Assembly (NCBI GenBank): GCA_963971285.1
Contig: OZ020251.1
Coordinates: 9,548,001 to 9,612,000 of the forward strand
From: Astropecten irregularis
Taxonomy: Eukaryota > Echinodermata > Asteroidea > Paxillosida > Astropectinidae
Length of the DNA: 64,000 bases
Direction: 5' to 3'
Part shown: positions 1 through 9,911 of the stretch, piece by piece
Numbering within the stretch: position 1 is the first letter of the stretch
How the letters are laid out: each line of letters begins with the position of its first letter
Translations under genes and position numbers: made by a program
Notes under the pieces: model-generated
What the model was told of the DNA's origin: nothing
The model's database searches: none
The model's input: the letters and a program-made list of their open reading frames with translations, nothing else

Positions 1-310
1 ACAAACCGGCATGCCACATAATGTCCTATGCCTGTCTGTTTGAATAATGTAGTCTGTTATTGAACCACAACGAGCCAATCCAAGAGCGTATTTAAAAGGC
101 TGCCCTATCGCTATTAGCATAATGAGCTCCGCCCACTACACCTCCCGTTGACGAATGATCCAAGGCTTTGATACCAGTAGACCTAATTTGCATATTTCAC
201 ACAGTACAGCGATAGGTCGCTGTTTGCCTAATGTGAACAAAATAACAATGCACCTATGGTACGAATACAATCAAAGCCTTGACCAAGGCTACACTTTGTG
301 TTAAGAACTA
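1..310. other. No recognisable feature
   Basis: AT-rich sequence with short open frames only. I see no domain, TIR or tandem repeat that I can support. Confidence 0.5.
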
Positions 311-592
311 TTATATGAAAATTAAGCTGTTTATCACTTCAAGTTGCAGATATGTGATACAGATATGTCTTGGCTATCACCATGTAGAATTTGAGCAAAA
401 TTGAACTGCAATTGGGAGAAAAAACTAAGACTGAATCACCCAACCTCAAAACCCAATTGTCACCTTTCTTTCAATACACATTATGTGTGTATTGACCACT
501 TATTCTGCTTAAATTCTACATGATGATATCCAAGACATGGTTGTATCATAATAGCTGAATCTTGAAGTGATAAACAGTTTAATTTTAACATA
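311..592. repeat. Foldback (long inverted repeat) element
   Basis: Bases 311-396 and 507-592 are imperfect inverted copies of each other, roughly 85% matching by eye. They share segments such as GTGATAAACAG and AAATTCTACATG and are separated by about 110 bp. In the spacer, CAATACACA and TGTGTATTG form a small inner hairpin around 472-494. The structure fits a non-autonomous foldback or MITE-type DNA element. No coding capacity and no clear target duplication are seen. Confidence 0.7.
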
Positions 593-635
593 ATGCTTCC
601 TGACAAAGTGTTGCGTTTTTTGGGGACAAGCTGTA

Positions 636-1043
636 TTGGGACATAATTCATCAGGAAAAGTCATCAGGAAAAGGTTAGATCGGCACGCAGATATGACACC
701 TTTCCTCAGGGAATTACATTGGCTTCCAGTTGAAGGGCGGGTTGAATTCAAAATTATCTGTATTGTTTTTAAACTTATTCACCATAGCGAGACAGCACCA
801 CATTATCTTAAGGACTTGATATCAATTCATAATTCCCAGTTTAACACAAGAGGTAGCGAGGGGGTAAAACTATATCATCCGAGGGTTCGTCCTGCGCCCA
901 CCAAGGCCTATGGTGACCGGGCATTTTATATTTATGCACCCGTTGTGTGGAATAGGTTGCCTGGGAAGTTAAGGAATATCACTATGTATGACAATTTTAA
1001 ATCTACACTAAAAACGTTTCTTTTTAAAAGATATTTTTCATAA
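636..1043 (+). pseudogene. LINE (CR1/L2-like) reverse transcriptase C-terminal fragment
   Basis: The translated end of a non-LTR retrotransposon ORF2. Recognisable pieces are LRELHWLPVEGR followed by FKI, then YGDRAFYIYAPVVWNRLP and a closing FKSTLKTFLFKR. This is the segment that follows the reverse transcriptase palm and thumb in many CR1/L2/Rex-type LINEs. The palm motifs (including the catalytic FADD-type motif) and the endonuclease are absent, so this is a 5'-truncated dead copy, as is usual for target-primed reverse transcription. The frame opens with TTG, not ATG, and homology seems to begin only around base 670, so the listed start is simply where the frame opens. Family is sure; the clade within CR1/L2 is inference. 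Confidence 0.85.
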
Positions 1044-1255
1044 ATTTGACCTCATTTTATGCTTCATTTTTCTTAGTTTTAAAGTGGTGGTATTTAAATA
1101 GTTTTAACAGTAATAATAATAATTGTAATTCATGTGGTAAAGTAGTTTGTAGATTTATAATTTTAGTAGTGTTTTAAATGGTTTTAATTGTAAAGCGTTT
1201 TGAGATTTTAATGTAAAGCGCTATAAAAAATAAATTATTATTATTATTTTTAATT
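1044..1255 (+). repeat. LINE 3' untranslated tail
   Basis: Directly follows the LINE stop codon. It contains two near repeats of TGTAAAGCG (about 1190 and 1212) and ends in a run of ATT triplets (about 1232-1252). Short microsatellite-like 3' ends of this sort are typical of CR1/L2-type LINEs, so I take this as the 3' end of the insertion. Confidence 0.7.
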
Positions 1256-1517
1256 GATACAATTGAAAAATGTTACAACCTTAAGAATATTTGTCTAATA
1301 AAGCAAGAATTGGGTCTAGTTCCCGGACTTACTGTATTTTGTCCATCCAGTTGCTCAACTGCCAGGCATTGCTGGTAGGTGCTGTGCAGGACACGGCTGG
1401 TAACGGGTAACAGTCTACTGTGTTGTAGATTACCACACTGTACAGTGGGCCTCCATACTGTATGCAATAGAAAACCAAACTTTTTGTGAGTATTGAAACA
1501 AACTACAATTAAGGCCA

Positions 1518-1901
1518 ATGGGAGACTTTTGAGAACTGGGGCCAATTTCATAAAACTGTTAAGCACCAAAATTTGCTAAGCATGACATTTCCGTCTTACT
1601 AAGAACAGGGTTAACAACCAAATTTCCACGTGTTGTGTATCACTTGTGATTGTTCTTTGGATGTTGTTCGCTGACCATGAATATCAAATTGAATTTTCAA
1701 TGGTGGTTTGTTTTATTGGGCGAGACATTTTTGTGCTAAGCAAATTTTTGTGCTTAACAGTTTTATGAAATTGGCCCCTGGTCTTCAAGTCAACAGCTCA
1801 CACGCACACAATTGTGAGCATGTGCGCGTTGTTTAGCGCATGCGCTGTTGTGCGTGCACGTGCGCTGTTGACTTGAAGACCGGTTTTCAAAAGTCTCCCA
1901 T
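1518..1901. mobile_element. Palindromic MITE-A, copy 1, split by MITE-B
   Basis: Outer ends are ATGGGAGACTTTTGAGAAC and its complement at 1883-1901. The body (about 1780-1890) pairs CTTCAAGTCAACAG with CTGTTGACTTGAAG around a GC-rich alternating purine-pyrimidine centre. The left arm is interrupted at 1539-1777. Removing the insert and one CTG restores the layout of copy 2 at 3875-4016. Confidence 0.8.
1539..1777. mobile_element. MITE-B inserted into MITE-A, 3-bp duplication CTG
   Basis: A 239-bp element with TIRs starting GGGCCAATTTCATAAAAC, continuing with TGTTAAGCA and mirrored at the right end. It is flanked by CTG at 1536-1538 and 1778-1780. A three-base duplication with GGG ends is compatible with a PIF/Harbinger-type origin, though those usually duplicate TWA, so the superfamily is unresolved. 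No coding capacity. Confidence 0.8.
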
Positions 1902-1923
1902 GCCATAGGGGTGATTGTTATTA

Positions 1924-2306
1924 TTAAAGGTAATATTATCATACTTTGGTTTTTATCAAAACAAAAGATTCATGGGCAAAAAAATCAAGGAAGATACAGT
2001 AACTGTCATCTGTGAAATTCCTAGTCCCATATGGTGCCCACGTTTTGAGAAAACAGTGAAAAACGCCCACAGTATTTCGAAATCTTTTCAGAGACGTTTT
2101 GATCTCATCCCGAGATCAAAACTTGTTGACTTTAGTTATACTCTTTTCTGGTAAAATACAGTAATTAATCCATGCAGATTTTTTTTAGTGGTATGTTTCT
2201 ACCATCACCATCTTCATATCCTGTAAGTTATAATACATGTAGGAAAATCTGTGAAGATTTCTGTTTTGGTATGCTACCAAAGTATGATACATGTAGTACC
2301 TTTTAA
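1924..2306. mobile_element. TTAA-flanked MITE, copy 1
   Basis: The left end reads TTAAAGGTAATA and then ATCATACTTTGGT. The right end, reversed, reads TTAAAAGGTAC and then ATCATACTTTGGT. Inside lies a perfect 11-bp hairpin, GTTTTGATCTC against GAGATCAAAAC (2096-2122, 5-nt loop). TTAA at both borders suggests a piggyBac- or Kolobok-type duplication. It shares this layout with the element at 7219-7607. Confidence 0.7.
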
Positions 2307-2514
2307 ACAATCAACGTTCAGTTTGTTTTGTGAATGTGAAGGATATTGAAATTATGACAATAATCTTTAACAGATACTCACATCCCCACTGAAGTCACTC
2401 TCGCCTAACGGTCCGCCGTTAAAATACCTGTCACAAAAAGAGAGACTTAATGAGACAAACAAAATCTTTCAAGGATGCTGTCCATTTCCTCTTAAATGAT
2501 AAAATCTAGATTAC

Positions 2515-2680
2515 AGAGGCCACAGGGGCATTGGCCTTCATTGCTCCTGGTTCTCGGCCTTCGTGCCCCCTTCAAATGTTTCCATAGACATTATGATTTT
2601 CCAATGGAAGTGCCCCTTGCAATGGAAAAGTGGCCTTGCCCTAATATCAAAACCACATCCAAGGCCTGCTCTCATGCTCT
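2515..2680. repeat. Dispersed repeat, copy 1
   Basis: Shares a block of roughly 80 identical bases (about 2569-2641, including TTTCCATAGACATTATGATT and GGAAAAGTGGCCTTGCCC) with 3255-3411, plus diverged flanks rich in GGCCTT and CCATGG-like words. Same orientation in both copies. Family not recognised; no TIR or target duplication found. Confidence 0.75.
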
Positions 2681-2914
2681 TTTGATCTTTAAAATCTCAG
2701 GATTAGATGATCTTATAAATATGTCGGGCACTAATTGTTCACAAAGCACTCAACGGCAGAGCTCTGATCTAAATCTAGGATCCAGAATCATGCTACTTCT
2801 CAGGGGACACAAGTATGGGCACTCCATCGTAACATCGTAACTTTCTATCAATTGTAGGTCGTGTGATGCATTGAAACCCTATGTAGGATAAGTAGGATAC
2901 GATGGGTTATCCTC

Positions 2915-2930
2915 CGTAACTCGAGTTACG
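2915..2930. repeat. Perfect 16-bp palindrome
   Basis: CGTAACTCGAGTTACG is its own reverse complement. No neighbouring element explains it. It may be chance or the centre of an old palindromic insertion. Confidence 0.4.
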
Positions 2931-3254
2931 ATCCATCGCAGGGCTTCATGAAATCGACCACTGGGGTGACAGGTGCTTTTCTGTGGCAGCTACTTACATC
3001 TGGAACTCACTACCTCTCCATCTTAGATCTTGTTCTTGTACAACAAAATCTTGTCTTCAAATTTGCTGGGTTGAACACCCAGCAGGGTGTGCATTACAAG
3101 TCATCATCCTTTAGTTAGTGTCCACCTTTGATCTTGCCTAACTCCAGACCCCTCTGTCCCTTTCCCCTGACCATGCTTGCCCACCCCTATCCTCCCTGGT
3201 CACTCTGTCCCCCTTTTGTTCTGATCCTCTCATCCATTTACAAGCCTTGAATTT

Positions 3255-3411
3255 AACTGAGGCCACGGAGACCATGGCCTTCTTTGCCATGGTTCTTGGC
3301 CTCGGTGCCCCTTCAAATGTTTCCATAGACATTATGATTTTCCAATGGAAGTGCCCCTTGCAATGGAAAAGTGGCCTTGCCCCTTTCAGAACCAAATTCA
3401 AGGCCTGCATT
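3255..3411. repeat. Dispersed repeat, copy 2
   Basis: Second copy of the repeat at 2515-2680, about 740 bp away in direct orientation. The core is unchanged while the flanks differ, so the pair looks like two insertions or a local duplication of unequal age. The short frames crossing it on both strands are not supported as genes. Confidence 0.75.
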
Positions 3412-3550
3412 TATGGGCATGTTCCTTTCTCCCACGTTCTTGTCCTCTTGTCATTTAACCTTTGACAAAGATCCTGCTAGGATCGAAACATCCTAATTCA
3501 TAACTCCAAACACGAACAAAAAAGAAATTGACTATTACACCACCAACATA

Positions 3551-3625
3551 GGGCTGAATAGTTCATTTAATATCAAACACTGGTACAGTATTCTGGAGGT
3601 TGCTGGTTCAAATCCTGCTCTAGTA
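3551..3625 (+). repeat. tRNA-like core, degenerate
   Basis: Begins GGGCTGAATAGTTCA and keeps a B-box-like GGTTCAAATCC (3605-3615). The A box is badly decayed. This is the weaker of the two cores in the dimer and is not a functional tRNA gene. Confidence 0.55.
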
Positions 3626-3663
3626 AATTTTTAAGTCATTGAAAGGTGTATATAAATAAAAAT

Positions 3664-3736
3664 TGACTGGAGCGGGATTTGAACCGGCGACCTCTTGAAC
3701 ACCGTACCAGTACTCTACCAACTGAGCTATCCAGCG
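3664..3736 (-). repeat. tRNA-like core
   Basis: Read on the minus strand: an A-box-like TAGCTCAGTTGGTAGAG, then a B-box-like GGTTCAAATCC, then CTCCAG that can pair with CTGGA at the start as an acceptor stem. No five-pair, seven-loop anticodon arm can be drawn, so this is tRNA-derived and not a tRNA gene. Confidence 0.65.
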
Positions 3737-3874
3737 CTAAATCATGTACATTGGTGGTGACACCAATAGTCAATTTTATCTTTGTTCGTTTGTCAGTCAG
3801 AAGCCATGAAACCACGCAGTATGCACATACTGCAGCTATATCCCAGGGATACTGATACTTTCAGCAATGCTACA

Positions 3875-4016
3875 ATGGGAGACTTTTGAGAACCGGTCTT
3901 CAAGTCAACAGTGCACGCGCACGCAATTGTGAGCATGCGCGCGTGGTTTTGCGCCTGCGCTCTTGTGTGTGCGCGTGCGCTGTTGACTTGAAGACCGGTT
4001 CTCAAAAGTCTCCCAT
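3875..4016. mobile_element. Palindromic MITE-A, copy 2 (intact)
   Basis: 142 bp that is almost one long inverted repeat. ATGGGAGACTTTTGAGAACC and GGTCTTCAAGTCAACAG at the left are mirrored exactly at the right, around a centre rich in alternating GC steps. The mirror extends outward into CTACA/TGTAG. It would fold into a single stem of about 45 bp. Same family as 1518-1901. Confidence 0.85.
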
Positions 4017-4528
4017 TGTAGTAACCCTAGCCGGTGGAAATTGCAACCCCAGTTCCCTAAAATTGTAACCCTTTTCAATGACACTTATTAAAATTATTAT
4101 GACTGAATACTCACGTGAGAGCGGGTAGGATGTAATTGGCCTTGAGTTCTTTGAAGTAGGCTCCCATGCAAGCCGTCCCCTCAATGACAAACACAATGTT
4201 ACTCCCATTCTCCCCATTGCCAATCATTGTTATCAAGTTTGATATTGAAACAGGTGCCTTGGATGTAGAATATTATATGCAGATGAGTCTTCACCATCAA
4301 TCGTTCAGATCGATGATTTCAGAAATCCTGGGGGAAAAAAGGAACACAGCAATTTGTAAAATTATGCACAAACTTGTGGAAGGAGCCACATAATGTTGTG
4401 ACTTTTGTTATGAGTTTTGACTCGTGCTGGGCAAAATCGGATAATTTCATATCTGGTTACTGATTGCAAAAAAAGATCAGAATAACGATTAACCTATGCA
4501 ATCACGTGCAGCGTGTGCGATTTATGGA
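4017..4528. other. No recognisable feature
   Basis: No gene, TIR or repeat that I can support. Short open frames on both strands only. Confidence 0.4.
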
Positions 4529-4550
4529 ATATAATAATAATAATAATAAT
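4529..4550. repeat. (AAT)n microsatellite, possible LINE tail
   Basis: About seven AAT/ATA triplets followed by TCGGAATTTATTCAGC. Read on the minus strand this resembles a LINE 3' end running into an ATT-repeat tail, so a very short minus-strand LINE remnant is possible. Confidence 0.5.
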
Positions 4551-4801
4551 TCGGAATTTATTCAGCACACACATCTGTCCAAGACACTCGTGGCGCACTT
4601 GTTATTATCCCTGGTCATGGGGCCATAAAAACGTGTTTCTTCTTGGCAAAATAGACAAAATAACTGACTGATATTGTACAGTTAACACTTTTTGGTTGTT
4701 GAGCATGAGCCAAAGGTTTGTCCCTTTTTTTCCCCTTTCAGTTTTAATTAACAGTTTATGGAAATTTGTAACCAGATAATTAAATCTGCGTCGGTTAACC
4801 A

Positions 4802-5303
4802 GGGATTGTGATAAGAAGGGATCCCCAAAACACATTGATTATTTTACCTCTTAAATAGCTTCTACTCCTCAAAAATAATACTTCTGACTTTAAATCAGCA
4901 AATATTCCTGGGTCCTTAAAATAAAAGCCTAAACATTTCAGTGTTAAAATGCAATTTTATTACGCGCTTCTTGCAAACTAGAAAACAGCCCATCTGATCG
5001 CGTAAGGCAATTTTGTCAGGTCCGGTTTGTCTAGTGCCCAGATCCAAAAGATCAAGAGCATTCAAAATGTCAGAGTAGAAACCAGACTATTCTTGTCCAT
5101 GGCCATCCGTGCGGCCGTGATACATCTTTGTTACCGTTTCCCCACAATTTCCTTCAAAAATCAAAGCCCTGCCCTCTTTCCACAAACTTAACCTTGCTAA
5201 TAATGTAGAAGAGGACAAACGAACATATATTTAGGTAAGTTACTTTCCAAAAAGTAGTTTTCCTTTCCTTGATAGTTTTGGGACCCGTCTTATCACAATC
5301 CCC
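4802..5303. mobile_element. ~500-bp MITE (family E), copy 1
   Basis: TIRs: left GGGATTGTGATAAGAAGGGA, right end reversed GGGATTGTGATAAGACGGGT. The interior matches, in reverse, the interior of 5469-5972 over most of its length (for example CAAAGCCCTGCCCTCTTTCC). No coding capacity. Target duplication not clear. Confidence 0.8.
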
Positions 5304-5468
5304 AATTTTTTAGGGAGATTATGGTGTAAAAACCTTAATAATACAACATATCAATTTACAATTACAGCCTACTGCATACAAAAATAGTCTGGTTTCCGCT
5401 CTTATTTGGGATTTTTTTTAACCTTGGCACATGGCTATCTTCACTTCAGTTAGGCCGAGGTTAAAAAG

Positions 5469-5972
5469 GGGATTGTAGCTTTACGGGTCCTAAAACTATA
5501 AAGGAAAGGAAACTTCTTTTTGAAAAGTAACTTACCTACATGTCTTCTCCTCTATATTACCAAGGTTAATTTTTTGGAAAGAGGGCAGGGCTTTGATTTT
5601 TGAGGGAAATTATGGGGTAAAAACGGTAACCAAGATTGTAACATTTCACCGCTGCACGGACGGCCGCACACGAGAATAGTCTGGTTTCCACTCTGGCATT
5701 TTGAGGACTCTTGACATGTTGGGTCTGGGCACTAGACTAACCAGACCAGACAAAATGGCCTCACGCGATCAGACGGCCTGTTTTTAAGTTTACAAGAAGC
5801 GCGTAAGAAAATTGAATTTTAACCCTGAAATGTTTAACAAATTTCTTTAATCTAGGCTTTTAAGGACCCAGGAACATTTGCTGAAAGACAAAAGTATCAT
5901 TTTTGAGGAGTAGAAGTTAGTTCAGAGCCAAAAAAATCAATGTGTTTTGGGATCCCGTTAACCCACAATCGC
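5469..5972. mobile_element. ~500-bp MITE (family E), copy 2, inverted
   Basis: Same family as 4802-5303 but in the opposite orientation and with more diverged ends (left GGGATTGTAGCTTTACGGGT, right reversed GGCGATTGTGGGTTAACGGG). A spacer of about 165 bp separates the copies, so the pair forms one large inverted repeat of about 1.17 kb. Confidence 0.75.
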
Positions 5973-7218
5973 CGTTAAAAATGTTGGACACAGGCTCACA
6001 GGTTTTCGGTAATCCTAAATTATGACAGTGTCAGTGTGATTGATATGGTGGGATAAGTTGGCTGAAATTAGCGACCTTTACATAATTTAGGCCCCTAAAA
6101 CTAACCCATGATTACCAGGTTTTCTTTAACAACAAGTCACTTCGCCTTCGGACAAACACTAACGTTAAACAGTCATGACAGTTAAATGATTGCACAGGTT
6201 GAAAGATTGCGCTCAACAGAAACTTTAATCAATATACATGATGATGTAGCACTATCCTACCGTTTACTGAGCATGTTGGACAGGAAAGTTAATGTGATGC
6301 TTCACTCAAACTTGTGCCAAAGATTCGCCAAAGATTCGCCAGATTTGTGCTGTGGTCATCTGCTCAATGCAAGCTCTGGAAATTAAGCCTCTTGCCTGTC
6401 TTGGCTTTAAGAAGTAGGCCTAACGTTAGCCTGTTTTTGTACTCGGAATCACGAAAATAAGGAAAGATTTTTTTCCGTTCCAATCTCACTCCAGTTTCAA
6501 GTCGACTGTCAAATCCTTCCAACGAATATTGGGGCTAAACGTCTGGTCTACCCTCTGCTTAAGATTCTCAGAAGAGAGCTGGTTTCGACGGATTTCTTCG
6601 GGAAAACACCGGACATTACGCGATGACTCAACGCATCCGGTTTATAGTTTTGTACTTCACGCCTGTATTATTGCATGCACGATGTTTTTGAGCACCATGC
6701 TCGGATTTGCTGTAGGTAGAATTTACACAGCTTGACGTCTGGTTACCATACTCTTGTTTGCATGGGTGTAGCAAAGAATTAGGACCTCCTAAATAAATAG
6801 AGGCCTGTAATTTGTTTAACTGATTGTTATCTGTTTTGACTTTTAATTGGTAGTAAATAAAGAAAAGGTTTGAGAACACAAGTTCGAGCCGTGTAAGATT
6901 TACCATGGACAAACTTTGAGTCGCGAAACTTGCGAGAAAATACCGTGTCCAATGTAATCGAATGATCAATACTTTGCAGCACCATCTGATTTTAGTCTTC
7001 AGCCAAGGCTGGATTTACGTGATGTTGAGCGCGCGCGCGCGCCCGCTAGCGTTAAATATATGTCAGCCGGAATACTCATGACTACAAGACAAGTACAGTA
7101 CTTGTTATTGGTCCCGTGATCTTTGTTGTCTTTTTAGTACCAGCCAAAATCGCCAAGAAAAGCTATTCTTATAATGTATGGAACTAGAGGCCGATCTCGC
7201 GAAGCACTAAGACTGATC
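5973..7218. other. Intergenic, no supported gene
   Basis: Only short unrelated frames. A run of alternating GC (about 7028-7042) is the one simple feature. No splice-consistent exon or known domain found. Confidence 0.4.
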
Positions 7219-7607
7219 TTAAAGGGATTGCATACGTTTGGTAATTTGAGCCTACTGTTTGTTTCAAACTAATGTAATTGTATAATTTATTTATACCATA
7301 AAACTAACCTGTGAAAGTTTCAATTCAAAAGGTGGTAGCGTTTTTGAGATTTTGGCGACAAACTAGAGCGGTTATTTCACGCCAGAGAACAGTTAGTCAA
7401 TAGCTGAGAAGCGTTACGGCCATAACGCTTCTCAGATTCATAATTTTTGGAGATAAAAAGTGACATATTTTTCCATAACCGCGGTACTTCGAATTGAACG
7501 TTTCTCAATATGCATTATACTATCCAAAGCAGCTGTACTTCTCACCAAGTAAGTTTTTATTGCCATACATTTTCAGAGTCATTACCAAACGTATGCAATG
7601 CCTTTAA
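7219..7607. mobile_element. TTAA-flanked MITE, copy 2
   Basis: Left end TTAAAGGGATTGCATACG then TTTGGTAAT. Right end reversed TTAAAGGCATTGCATACG then TTTGGTAAT. If TTAA is the target duplication the element starts AGGG/AGGC. The layout (TTAA, about 390 bp, central hairpin) matches the copy at 1924-2306. It resembles a repeat I recall from sea-star genomes, which is memory only. Confidence 0.8.
7404..7435. repeat. Perfect 13-bp hairpin inside MITE
   Basis: CTGAGAAGCGTTA pairs exactly with TAACGCTTCTCAG across the 6-nt loop CGGCCA. It lies near the centre of the surrounding MITE and is probably part of its structure. Confidence 0.75.
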
Positions 7608-7790
7608 GTGTGACTTAATCATAATTGCTTTAGAAGCAATATGTGTGATGTCACTGACACAATATTATATAAAACATTCCATCATAATACTAATTAAAAG
7701 TGTTTTGTAATGAGTTTGGTCTTTCAACCGTGTGCCGTTTGGATGAAATCAAGCCCTAAAGTCGCTATAATTATTTTGTGAAGGAGTAGG

Positions 7791-7960
7791 TGTAGAGGTT
7801 ATTTCTGTCCCCCCTCAAAACGAGTCCGCGCGGACACATTTACGCCGTTGTGGCCATATACAGCAGTCCGCGGGGACACGTTCACATGGATGAATCTGTC
7901 CCCCTCAGATTATATCTGTCTCCCTCCAAAGGATAATTGTGTCCCCCGGTTAGATTGGTC
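7791..7960. repeat. Left TIR and GTCCCCC subterminal zone
   Basis: The 32-bp TIR is followed by scattered GTCCGCG, GTCCCCC and TGTCTCCC words, the same vocabulary as the right end at 13500-13639 in reverse. Confidence 0.7.
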
Positions 7961-8408
7961 CCCCACCTCGTGATACGTAACCAGTCTACCACCCAGACTA
8001 CGTTAGTGCATTTTACATTGTTTTAGGGCAGGGTGCGTAGAAGCATGAATTTTAATGCTCTAGATCACGTCAAAGATAATGAACTGTGGATTTCTATACG
8101 TGGACGGATCGCGGATCGGCTGTGCCGTTGATCGGCTATAGTCCGTGGGCCGTGAGGCCAAATTCGCTTTAGTTTTTGAGTTACGTGACCATCATCACCG
8201 AATTTGTTCCCATTCGGCATGGATGTAGATCTGACATTACTGAACAAGAATTGATTTGTTCCCACGTCCAATTTGTGTTCCATAAAGAGAAATTTGCGAT
8301 AGAAAATCGTCAAAATTTACGTACAGAAAAAACATAAGAATAAACAGCGTTCTCAATCGGTAGAAAGTATTTATCTACATAATAAAACTATAGGAACTGC
8401 ATATACCC

Positions 8409-9133
8409 GGTGTCATGCCAAAAGGTGTCCGTTGCCAAATAGTGTCCGCTAATTAGCATACAGGTATTTGATTGGCTATGCGCCGTTGACGTCACATAAT
8501 TATGCAAGCTTGCTAAATAGTGTCCGCGCTTAGCGTGCGTCCTATTGAGTCAGGCTGACTCTTCACCTAGCAAGACGCGTCGAAGACGTTTTACGTTCAA
8601 AGTGTGTAAAAGAAAGACAAAGACCACGTTATGGCTAATATCGACGAAAATCATGATTGTGAAATCTACAAGGGCATGCAGTTAAAAATGATCAAACTTA
8701 GCAGAAAGTTTAAGAATTATATCGAATGACGTTATTTTTAATTGAAAGGAAAAGGTTAGATCGCGGTAGATACAGATATTTGTGCCTTGTATTTTTGTAT
8801 TTGTTTATAGCATGCGTATTGTACTGTTTTAACTTCCTGCAAAATATGTATTATTCATTACACCTCTATAGGCTCCCTGCAATGTTAAAAAGACAAACAA
8901 AAGCACAATCAGAAAGGATCGAGAATAGTACCTGTATAGGTACGCGGCCTACTGCAAATGCACCAATTACAAATTACGTGATTCGCGCACGTACGCATGG
9001 GCTAGGCTGTGCTCGGACACTATTTGGCAGCGGACACTATTTGGCATGTATATACATGCCAAAAAGTGTCCAGTGTTCACTGCGCATGCTCCGCGGACAC
9101 TATTTGGCAACGGACACCTTTTGGCATGACACC
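8409..9133. mobile_element. 725-bp TIR element with 41-bp perfect TIRs (nested)
   Basis: The first 41 bases, GGTGTCATGCCAAAAGGTGT then CCGTTGCCAAATAGTGTCCGC, are an exact reverse complement of the last 41. The word TGCCAAATAGTGTCCG or a near variant recurs inside both ends (about 8511, 9014, 9030, 9052), so the subterminal regions are themselves repetitive. No convincing target duplication was found. The 141-codon frame across it runs through the right TIR and is not a gene. It lies inside 7791-13639 and so inserted later than that element. Confidence 0.85.
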
Positions 9134-9777
9134 TGTCCGGCCCCGCGCTAATTTTATTCCCGATGTAAAACCCTTTACATGATTGGAAACTGATCAAACT
9201 TCAACGTGATTATTTCTAGGGACATTTTATTTGTCGTTTTAATTATGGGAACATTAGGTGAATGCTGGATGGAAAATATGACTCATGTTTTTTAAGATGT
9301 TTCTCCCAGCAAAATTCTAAATGATGAGGAAGTAATAAACTGCTGCAAACCGCTCATCAACCAAAATAAGAGCCTAAAATAATCATTCTTGGGATAGGGA
9401 ATGCCTGACGTTTTGAACCTACCAGCTTAATCTAAATAAAATTACAATAAAAAGATTTGATGACAAGGAAAACAAAACAATTATCACAATGAGGTTGAGA
9501 CTTCAATATAGTTGCATACACTGACTTTATTCCCACAAAGGAATCTTTATTTCAAGCCACACACACTGTATGATATCATTATGATTTTGCTGTTAAAATA
9601 TTCCTGTCCAAAATGCTTATTATAAAATGTATATTTCTTTTTTAGAAAACACTTGACAAGAAATATCTTATCACACATGATCAAAACTATACAGTATTCT
9701 TTATATTTTATAAGAAAAGAATTGACTAAGTTTTTCAATAATATTCTCTTGGGACTCAGCTGGCCGATTAAGCTTAA
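9134..9777. other. No recognisable feature
   Basis: AT-rich interior of the large TIR transposon. Short frames only. Confidence 0.4.
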
Positions 9778-9911
9778 AATTTCCCAGTCAGTTTTAACAT
9801 ACATGCAAATCTTTGAATTTCCCAGTCAGTTTTAACATACATGTAAATCTTTGAATTTCCCGGTCAGTTTTCACATACATGCAAATCTTTGAATTTCCCA
9901 GTCAGTTTTCC
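9778..9911. repeat. Minisatellite, 38-bp unit, ~3.5 copies
   Basis: Units start at 9778, 9816, 9854 and 9892 (the last partial). Each begins AATTTCCCAGTCAGTTTTAA and ends CAAATCTTTG. Units 1-3 differ from each other by only one to three bases. Confidence 0.9.

Larger units (their letters stand above)
3514..3787. mobile_element. tRNA-like MITE, head-to-head dimer
   Basis: Outer ends GAACAAA.. and ..TTTGTTC are followed inward on both sides by an AATTGACTATT-type block and a CACCACCAA-type block. Each half carries a tRNA-like core (3551-3625 on plus, 3664-3736 on minus), facing each other across a short AT-rich centre. Compare the single-core copy at 15818-15965, which has the same ends. The combination of transposon-style inverted ends and an internal RNA polymerase III style promoter is unusual. 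Confidence 0.7.

Noticed and set aside
3138-3465. Short frames on both strands over the dispersed repeat
   Set aside because: They overlap each other, differ between the two repeat copies, and have no recognisable domain.
8726-9151. 141-codon plus-strand frame
   Set aside because: It reads through the subterminal repeats and the right TIR of a non-autonomous element; no domain.
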